Source of the DNA: Spirochaetales bacterium
GTDB lineage: Bacteria; Spirochaetota; Spirochaetia; DSM-27196; SLAA01
Assembly: GCA_007126415.1 (NCBI GenBank)
Contig: SLBH01000015.1
Span: 1-10,368, forward strand
DNA length: 10,368 nt
Reading direction: 5' to 3'
Positions 6,106 through 10,368 of this stretch are shown in pieces. The notes under the pieces are model-generated. The model did no database searches, was not told the DNA's origin, and was given only the letters and a program-made list of their open reading frames with translations. The translations under genes and the position numbers were made by a program. Numbering within the stretch: the stretch's first letter is position 1; each line of letters opens with the position of its first letter.

Positions 6106-7157
6106 CGGCGTTCGGGCTCACTGCGATCCGATTGGTCGCGGTTCTTGTGGCGCTGCTGGGACTTTGGGGCGCTCCGGTGCTCGAGGCCGGTGAGGATCGC
6201 GCTTACGACCTCGATCACGTAGTACAGGAGACCGGTACTCGCCTGCAGTGGGACCCCTACCGCGAAATCGGAACGCTCTGGAACGGGCGTACCTCGGTGA
6301 GCTTCCGTCCCGGCAGCAGCGTTGTTCTGGAAGACTACCGGACCGAGCATCGCATCGCGGGAATCGAACGCCATAACGGATCGCTGCGCTTCTCGGCCGA
6401 AGCGGTGGAGTCGTTCAAGAGTATCTTCGCGATGCCCGAGCGGAGTGAAGACGGGCCAACGGTAGGCGCGATTTTCGTCGACCCGGGACACGGCGGCAAG
6501 GACCCGGGCACAATCGGGCGTCATGAGATCGACGGTGAGTTGTTCGAGATCCACGAGAAAGATATCGTGCTCGATATTGCACACCAACTCGTGGGGCTCT
6601 TAAAGCAGCGCTATGGCGACCGTGAGATCGTGATGTCGCGCGGCGACGATACCTACCTCACGCTCGAGGAACGCACCGAGGCGGCAAACAGCGTTCCGAT
6701 CCGAGACGGTGAGGTGATCTTGTTCGTTTCGGTGCATGCGAACGCCTCGCTCAACTCGCGTGCGAGCGGGTTCGAGGTATGGTACCTCTCGCCGGAGGTG
6801 CCGCGCGACGGTTTGGTAACCCAGGCCTCGGCAGGGGTGAACGATCCGCAGTTGCTCTCGCTGCTAAACACCATTCGAGATGAGGAACTCACGATCGAGA
6901 GCATTCTCCTCGCCCAAAGCGTGCTCGAGGGGCTCGATTCTAGGGTGGGTGCGTTCACCGGCAACCGCGGCATCAAGAAGGAGTCGTGGTACGTGGTACG
7001 TGAAGCCAAGATGCCCTCCATTCTCGTGGAGGTGGGCTTCGTCACAAACAAGGAAGAAGCGCTGCTCCTGGCCGACGGCGAATACTTGAACAAGCTGGCG
7101 CACGGCATCTATAATGGCGTCAACAACTTCATAGAGGACTTTGAACGCCGCGAATGA
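6045..7157 (+). CDS. N-acetylmuramoyl-L-alanine amidase (Amidase_3), exported
   Basis: A zinc amidase that cuts the bond between N-acetylmuramic acid and L-alanine in peptidoglycan; it acts in the periplasm. With ATG 6045 it has 370 residues. A hydrophobic segment (LVAVLVALLGLWGAPVL, ending near AG|ED) follows a long basic-to-neutral N-region and looks like a signal peptide or anchor. Residues ~55-130 resemble a small beta-rich domain of the copper-amine-oxidase-N/AMIN kind (weak). The catalytic domain has all expected residues: His149 in DPGHGGKDPG, Glu171 in HEKDIVL, His231 in SVHANA, and Glu329 in LVEVGFVTN. The start is uncertain: a TTG at 5982 would give a larger overlap and no better signal, while ATG 6045 overlaps the ATP-grasp gene by 61 bases and lacks a clear Shine-Dalgarno. 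The GerMN gene starts in its stop codon. From memory, Treponema pallidum also has an amidase gene two loci before flaA1. Confidence 0.88.
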   Translation: MRVRDDQTRDSIALPAAARIAAFGLTAIRLVAVLVALLGLWGAPVLEAGEDRAYDLDHVVQETGTRLQWDPYREIGTLWNGRTSVSFRPGSSVVLEDYRTEHRIAGIERHNGSLRFSAEAVESFKSIFAMPERSEDGPTVGAIFVDPGHGGKDPGTIGRHEIDGELFEIHEKDIVLDIAHQLVGLLKQRYGDREIVMSRGDDTYLTLEERTEAANSVPIRDGEVILFVSVHANASLNSRASGFEVWYLSPEVPRDGLVTQASAGVNDPQLLSLLNTIRDEELTIESILLAQSVLEGLDSRVGAFTGNRGIKKESWYVVREAKMPSILVEVGFVTNKEEALLLADGEYLNKLAHGIYNGVNNFIEDFERRE

Positions 7158-7687
7158 GAACACAACGCACCCCCGATCAACGATTCCGCACCGCCCGCGT
7201 GGCGGTCGCAGGTGGGTTCCTGCTGCTCAGCTTCATCGTCTCACTCGGAGCGTTCGTGCTGTTTAACGACGGGCGAATCGACCGAACGCTGTTTTTCCCG
7301 GGAGCGCGCACCGCAGAGGTCGGCGGCGAGCTTCGGAGCTTGCCGCGGTTGGATAACACGCGTGAAGACCTCCAGTTGCTTATGCGCGAGATCATTCTCG
7401 GCCCAACCGAGATTCGTCACGGCCGCCTGTTGCCGCGCGGCACGCAGCTGCGCTCGGTCATTGTGCGCGATAACAAGGCGTTTATCAATTTCTCCGAAGG
7501 CATACTGTTCGAGGCTCCCGAGCAACAGCTTGCGCTCGAGGAGGTATTGGACGTCTTACGTCGCACCGTGCGCTATAACTTCCGCGAGATAGACCGCGTG
7601 GTATTCACAATAAACGGGCAGCTTCCTTCGCAGCCGTTTTTTGAGCTTCCGCCCCCGCAAGATACCGAGCTCTCGCTGCTCGAGTAG
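7154..7687 (+). CDS. GerMN-domain membrane-anchored protein
   Basis: A 177-residue protein. One transmembrane segment lies at residues ~16-37 (VAVAGGFLLLSFIVSLGAFV), preceded by Arg-rich residues, so the rest is probably periplasmic. Residues ~45-165 match the GerMN pattern: LFFPG, then LLMREIILGPTEI, LLPRGTQLRSVIV, AFINFSEGILFE, and NFREIDRVVFTINGQ. GerMN domains occur in the Bacillus germination/sporulation protein GerM and in envelope lipoproteins of non-sporulating bacteria, often beside peptidoglycan amidases. The start ATGA overlaps the stop of the amidase, so the two are likely co-translated and may work together on cell-wall remodelling (inference). It ends shortly before the flaA promoter region. 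Confidence 0.8.
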   Translation: MRTQRTPDQRFRTARVAVAGGFLLLSFIVSLGAFVLFNDGRIDRTLFFPGARTAEVGGELRSLPRLDNTREDLQLLMREIILGPTEIRHGRLLPRGTQLRSVIVRDNKAFINFSEGILFEAPEQQLALEEVLDVLRRTVRYNFREIDRVVFTINGQLPSQPFFELPPPQDTELSLLE

Positions 7688-7706
7688 TATTCCCGCCCTC
7701 GGCCCG

Positions 7707-7733
7707 CCGGCGCGGGCGCGCCAAAAGCGCCGG
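7707..7733 (+). terminator. Possible GC-rich hairpin at the end of the cluster
   Basis: CCGGCGC (7707-7713) pairs with GCGCCGG (7727-7733) across a 13-base loop. It follows the GerMN stop by about 20 bases, where the long upstream transcript could end before the flaA promoter. No T-run follows, so it is not a textbook intrinsic terminator. Confidence 0.3.
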
Positions 7734-7770
7734 TGTACCCGGCCCTTTCGCAAAACTGCCGTGCGTTTCG

Positions 7771-7798
7771 TTGACAAACCATCAGGCATGCATATAAT
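7771..7798 (+). promoter_or_regulatory. Consensus sigma-70 promoter of flaA
   Basis: TTGACA (7771-7776) and TATAAT (7793-7798) are both perfect matches, separated by 16 bases. This lies in a local AT-rich patch within GC-rich DNA. The start of transcription should be near 7804-7806, leaving a leader of about 48 bases before the flaA start codon. A GCATGC palindrome (7786-7791) sits in the spacer. The promoter implies strong housekeeping-sigma expression of flaA independent of the upstream cluster. Confidence 0.88.
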
Positions 7799-7840
7799 TG
7801 TGGTTGTGTGTACGGACACGGAAACTACGGTTGTAACGCA

Positions 7841-7847
7841 AAAGGAG
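7841..7847 (+). promoter_or_regulatory. Strong Shine-Dalgarno of flaA
   Basis: AAAGGAG lies six bases upstream of ATG 7854. It fixes the start of flaA at 7854, even though the frame stays open much further upstream. Confidence 0.88.
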
Positions 7848-7853
7848 AACGGG

Positions 7854-8858
7854 ATGAAACGTTTTTGGACACTTTTGGTTGCGTTGCTAGTCGCTGTCAC
7901 GGTTAGCGGCGTTGCGCAAGAGTCGGTTTTGATAGATTTTTCTGAGCTAATGGCCAATTGGCCGGCTGATGACCCAACCGATAACGAGAGAACTCTTGTA
8001 GATTTCGGCGATCTCGCCGGAGCCACCTTCACCGAGGAAGAACGAGACCTCATGAAGAGTTCGCTCGCGATCGAGAATTGGGATATCGAGCTTTCCTCAT
8101 CCTCGCGCACCATGCAGCGAGTGGTAGACAGCCAGGTGCGGCAAGCAACGGTTCGGGAAGGCGCCACGCAGTTCGAGAATGAAGGCGTTATGGGTATTCG
8201 CCTCTCGTTCCCGACCGAGAGCTTCAATGCCTGGGCGTTGATTCATCCGCCGTTTGAAATTCCGGCGTTTCAAGATGTGGACGAGCTGGACGGCGACGGA
8301 AACCTCGTGGTGCCCGACGACGAGCAAGGCGTCGGACGTAAGTTCGATAACTACGGCGTAGTTAAGAACGTCGGCACCCTCCGCACCGTAAGCATGAACG
8401 TCTACGGGCTGAACTACCCCTACCGCATAAGTCTTATCCTGCAGGACGAAAACCACAACACCAGAGAAGTCTTGATGGGCAACCTCGAGTTCGACGGGTG
8501 GAACGAGCTTACCTGGGAGAACCCCAACTACGTTCAAGACGTACGCAATCGCGAAGTTCGTCAGCAGCCGCTGTACCCGCGCCTCTCCCCGATGAGAAAA
8601 CTCGTTGGGATCAGGATCTACCGCGACGGCTCGCAAGAAGGCGGTGACTTCGTATCCTACATCAAGGACATCAACCTCACCTACGATCTCGCAACGCTCG
8701 ACGTTGAACGCGACATCGATGACGAGGCGGTCTGGGGCATTCTTCAAGAGCGCGAACAGGCTCGCCGCCAAGCGGAGCTACGCCGCCTAGGTAACGTTCA
8801 GATCCTTCGTTTCCTTGAGCAGCGCCGCATGTATCCGGGCCCGGAGAACATGCAGTAG
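7854..8858 (+). CDS. flaA: FlaA, periplasmic flagellar filament outer layer (sheath) protein
   Basis: A 334-residue protein matching the spirochaete FlaA family in length and layout. A signal peptide (MKRFWTLLVALLVAVTVSGVA, probable cleavage after residue 21) sends it to the periplasm, where FlaA coats the FlaB core of the periplasmic flagella. The mature part begins ESVLIDFSELM; later segments include NWDIELSSSSRT, WALIHPPFEIPAF, VKNVGTLRTVSMNVYGLNY, GWNELTWENPNYV and MRKLVGIRIYRDGS with SYIKDINLTYD, the jelly-roll-like body typical of the family. The C-terminus is charged and helical (EREQARRQAELRRLG). The gene has its own consensus sigma-70 promoter and strong ribosome-binding site and ends before a hairpin terminator, so it can be a single-gene transcript. 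It lies directly after amidase and GerMN genes, an order I also recall for Treponema pallidum TP0247-TP0249. Spirochaetes often have more than one FlaA, so the paralogue number cannot be set here. Confidence 0.93.
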   Translation: MKRFWTLLVALLVAVTVSGVAQESVLIDFSELMANWPADDPTDNERTLVDFGDLAGATFTEEERDLMKSSLAIENWDIELSSSSRTMQRVVDSQVRQATVREGATQFENEGVMGIRLSFPTESFNAWALIHPPFEIPAFQDVDELDGDGNLVVPDDEQGVGRKFDNYGVVKNVGTLRTVSMNVYGLNYPYRISLILQDENHNTREVLMGNLEFDGWNELTWENPNYVQDVRNREVRQQPLYPRLSPMRKLVGIRIYRDGSQEGGDFVSYIKDINLTYDLATLDVERDIDDEAVWGILQEREQARRQAELRRLGNVQILRFLEQRRMYPGPENMQ

Positions 8859-8904
8859 AGACGACAGCAAGGCCGTAGCGACGTAGACGGCACACCTCAC
8901 CTAC

Positions 8905-8937
8905 ATGGCCCGCGCTCGATTGCGAGCGACGGGCCAT
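8905..8937 (+). terminator. Hairpin terminator after flaA
   Basis: ATGGCCCGCGCTCG (8905-8918) pairs with 8923-8937 to form a 14-bp stem with one bulged A (8929) and the four-base loop ATTG. TTG and a short T/G stretch follow, so the T-run is weak but the stem is very stable. It lies between flaA and the convergent minus-strand gene and could stop transcription from both sides, although the reverse direction has no T-run. Confidence 0.8.
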
Positions 8938-8963
8938 TTGTGTGGGCTGGGGCCGTATGTCGG

Positions 8964-9908
8964 CTAATCCAGCGAAACGGTGAAACCGGTGCGCAGCCGA
9001 AACAGGTAGGCGTCTTCCTCGAACTCGCCGAGTAGATCGTTGCGGCCGAAGTTATAGAGTCCGCTCTCGAGTAGAACAGAGTAGCCGAAGCGTGGCGTCG
9101 GCTCGTAACTCACCCCGGTGCCGAGTACCAGCGCACCGTAGGTTTGAGTGGCGTCGTCGTCGTTTTCGAAGATGAAGCTTCGGTCATGATACTCGCCGGA
9201 TACCAGGATGCGGAACGGGGCCCCTTTTTCAAACGCTTCGGCCTGCATTGCGTAGCGGCGCAGTCGGTTGGTGCGGGTCACGCCGTCGTCTTGTTCGCGC
9301 ATGCGCGACTGCTCAAACAACACGGTTACGATCAGATTATCGCCGTAACTCGAGATCGCTGCCCGATCAAAGCGTTGGCGGTACTCGCCGTCGCTGTCGA
9401 GGTCGGGTTGCAGCGGGCGGAGTGTCGCGAGCGCGATGTTGAGCCGCGGCAAGACGTCTACCGAAGCCTCGGCGCTCAGGCCCGGAGCAACCACTTGATC
9501 GGGCTCGTTGATCACGCCGAAGGACGGACCGAGCGCAAATCGCACGCGGTCGCCGCGATACTTGAGGCGCGACGTAATGCTGTTCTGGAGAACCTGGTCG
9601 CGGTCGGCGATGAGCTCCACCGTGAGAAAGTCGGTTGGGTTGTAACTACCCCAGAAACGGCCGCCGAGCTGGAACTCATCGTCCGGGATGCCGTCGTCGC
9701 CGGGCGCGCGATCGTGCGCAAATCCGAGATTACCGACCTCGAACTCCATGCCGAGCTCCGCCGGGGTTGCCGAGGCGGTTCCAACGATGACCAGCGCGAG
9801 TATGAGCGCCGGGAGCGACCCGAGCAGGTGCCGCAAGCGGCTACGGGAGCCTCGGGTAGCGGCCTGCGGGTAACGACGAGTGTGATCAGAACGATGTGCG
9901 TGCTGCAA
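8964..9908 (-). CDS. Exported beta-strand-rich protein, probable outer-membrane beta-barrel
   Basis: A 314-residue protein that I do not recognise by name. The start is TTG at 9908, supported by GGAGG six bases upstream (complement of 9915-9919) and by overlap with the preceding gene. A TTG at 9836 would give a shorter signal peptide but has no ribosome-binding site. A signal sequence (LLGSLPALILALVIVGTASA, cleavage near residue 47) follows a long basic N-region. The mature part alternates polar and apolar residues in strand-length runs (LTVELIADRDQVL, DRVRFALGPSFGV, DNLIVTVLFEQSR, APFRILVSGEYHD, FGYSVLLESGLYNFG), separated by charged Asp/Gly loops, and ends FRLRTGFTVSLD. This is the look of an outer-membrane beta-barrel, probably with about 10-14 strands (estimate). 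Its function is unknown. It shares an operon with the similar protein upstream, so the two may be related porin-like proteins. Confidence 0.72.
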   Translation of the reverse strand: MQHAHRSDHTRRYPQAATRGSRSRLRHLLGSLPALILALVIVGTASATPAELGMEFEVGNLGFAHDRAPGDDGIPDDEFQLGGRFWGSYNPTDFLTVELIADRDQVLQNSITSRLKYRGDRVRFALGPSFGVINEPDQVVAPGLSAEASVDVLPRLNIALATLRPLQPDLDSDGEYRQRFDRAAISSYGDNLIVTVLFEQSRMREQDDGVTRTNRLRRYAMQAEAFEKGAPFRILVSGEYHDRSFIFENDDDATQTYGALVLGTGVSYEPTPRFGYSVLLESGLYNFGRNDLLGEFEEDAYLFRLRTGFTVSLD

Positions 9909-10368
9909 AGACTGCCTCCAGTCCGTCGAGCTGTTCGTACGGAAACGCTTGGACGTTGAGTTTCATGAGCCACTGCACCCCGCCTGCTTCAAGCTCAACG
10001 ACAGGACCGGTGCGCGTGATCGCCTTATCGGACGCATCCGGGTCGAGCAGCACGGCGGACTCTATGCCGGCGGTGAGGATCCCGCCCGCGAGCTCCTCGA
10101 GCTGCAGACGGCCGCTGATATCCATTCGGTTCGGCGTGCCGGTCTCCTCGCCGCCGTATCGAGCCGGATGAGAGAAGAAGGTGTAGACCATCGCAACTCG
10201 CGAGAAACGCAGTCGCGGTTCGAACAGGAAATACATATCCTCGAGGTCGATCTCGTCATCAGGATCCCAGTCGAGCAGGCCGGCCTGAGCGAAAAACGAA
10301 CCCGGGCCGGGGGTGCTGAAGTACGCCATTGCACCCGCTCGATATAGGCCGTAATCGCCTTCAGGATA
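9886..10368 (-). CDS. Probable outer-membrane beta-barrel protein (5' partial)
   Basis: The frame is open to the window end, so the visible 160 residues are the C-terminal part of a longer protein; the ATG at 10329 is probably internal, because 13 codons upstream of it continue the same style (EGDYGLYRAGAMAYFS). Strand-like segments with aromatic residues and acidic turns recur: DMYFLFEPRLRFSRVAMVYTF, MDISGRLQLEELAGGILTAGIE, TGPVVELEAGGVQWLMKLNVQAF. The protein ends in Phe (FAARTSF), as many outer-membrane beta-barrels do. It is not recognised as a named family. Its stop lies 23 bases inside the next gene, which is consistent with translational coupling of two similar outer-membrane proteins. 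The missing 5' end would show whether a signal peptide is present. Confidence 0.68.
   Translation of the reverse strand, partial: YPEGDYGLYRAGAMAYFSTPGPGSFFAQAGLLDWDPDDEIDLEDMYFLFEPRLRFSRVAMVYTFFSHPARYGGEETGTPNRMDISGRLQLEELAGGILTAGIESAVLLDPDASDKAITRTGPVVELEAGGVQWLMKLNVQAFPYEQLDGLEAVFAARTSF
9915..9919 (-). promoter_or_regulatory. Shine-Dalgarno GGAGG for the TTG-started outer-membrane gene
   Basis: On the minus strand GGAGG sits six bases before the TTG at 9908. It lies inside the coding region of the preceding gene. This spacing decides for the rare TTG start over the internal TTG at 9836. Confidence 0.7.

Noticed and set aside
7641..7853. Upstream extension of the flaA frame
   Set aside because: The frame is open but crosses the promoter and the Shine-Dalgarno; the signal peptide begins exactly at ATG 7854.
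9144..9959. Long open frame (271 codons) on the + strand opposite the outer-membrane gene
   Set aside because: The opposite strand has a signal peptide, a good ribosome-binding site and barrel-like strands. This frame has no recognisable motif and is a GC-rich shadow.

Overview
The window looks like chromosomal DNA from a GC-rich, free-living-type spirochaete (Spirochaeta/Alkalispirochaeta-like). The strongest evidence is a clear FlaA, the sheath protein of periplasmic flagella, which is known only from spirochaetes. It is supported by a C-terminal SPASM fragment ending CDEYYTFNF, which resembles what I remember as the spirochaete-restricted 'spiro-SPASM' family. The genus cannot be fixed from the sequence. 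I see no rRNA, tRNA, CRISPR array, insertion sequence or phage gene.

Layout. Positions 1-7687 (+ strand) hold seven tightly packed genes that overlap or abut, probably one operon: the 3' end of a radical-SAM/SPASM protein; a GT2-like glycosyltransferase; an SpsF/NeuA-like sugar cytidylyltransferase; a fusion of an SpsG/PseG-like GT-B domain to a zinc-ribbon SAM methyltransferase; an ATP-grasp ligase with a C-terminal extension; an exported Amidase_3 N-acetylmuramoyl-L-alanine amidase; and a membrane-anchored GerMN-domain protein. Positions 7688-7853 form an intergenic region with a full-consensus sigma-70 promoter (TTGACA, 16 bp, TATAAT). flaA follows at 7854-8858 and ends at a strong hairpin terminator (8905-8937). 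From 8964 to the window end, two overlapping genes on the minus strand encode exported, beta-strand-rich, probable outer-membrane proteins. They converge on flaA, and the upstream one runs off the window.

Working model (inference). The first five genes have the enzyme types needed to build, activate, methylate or amidate, and transfer an unusual sugar, by analogy with nonulosonate and spore-coat polysaccharide pathways. The next two act on peptidoglycan and the envelope, and flaA follows. The substrate and product of the sugar cluster are unknown. A cell-envelope or flagellar glycan is the natural hypothesis. Two of the enzymes carry in-frame, Ala/His/Gly/Pro-rich tandem repeats inside or beside conserved domains, the most unusual sequence feature of the window.
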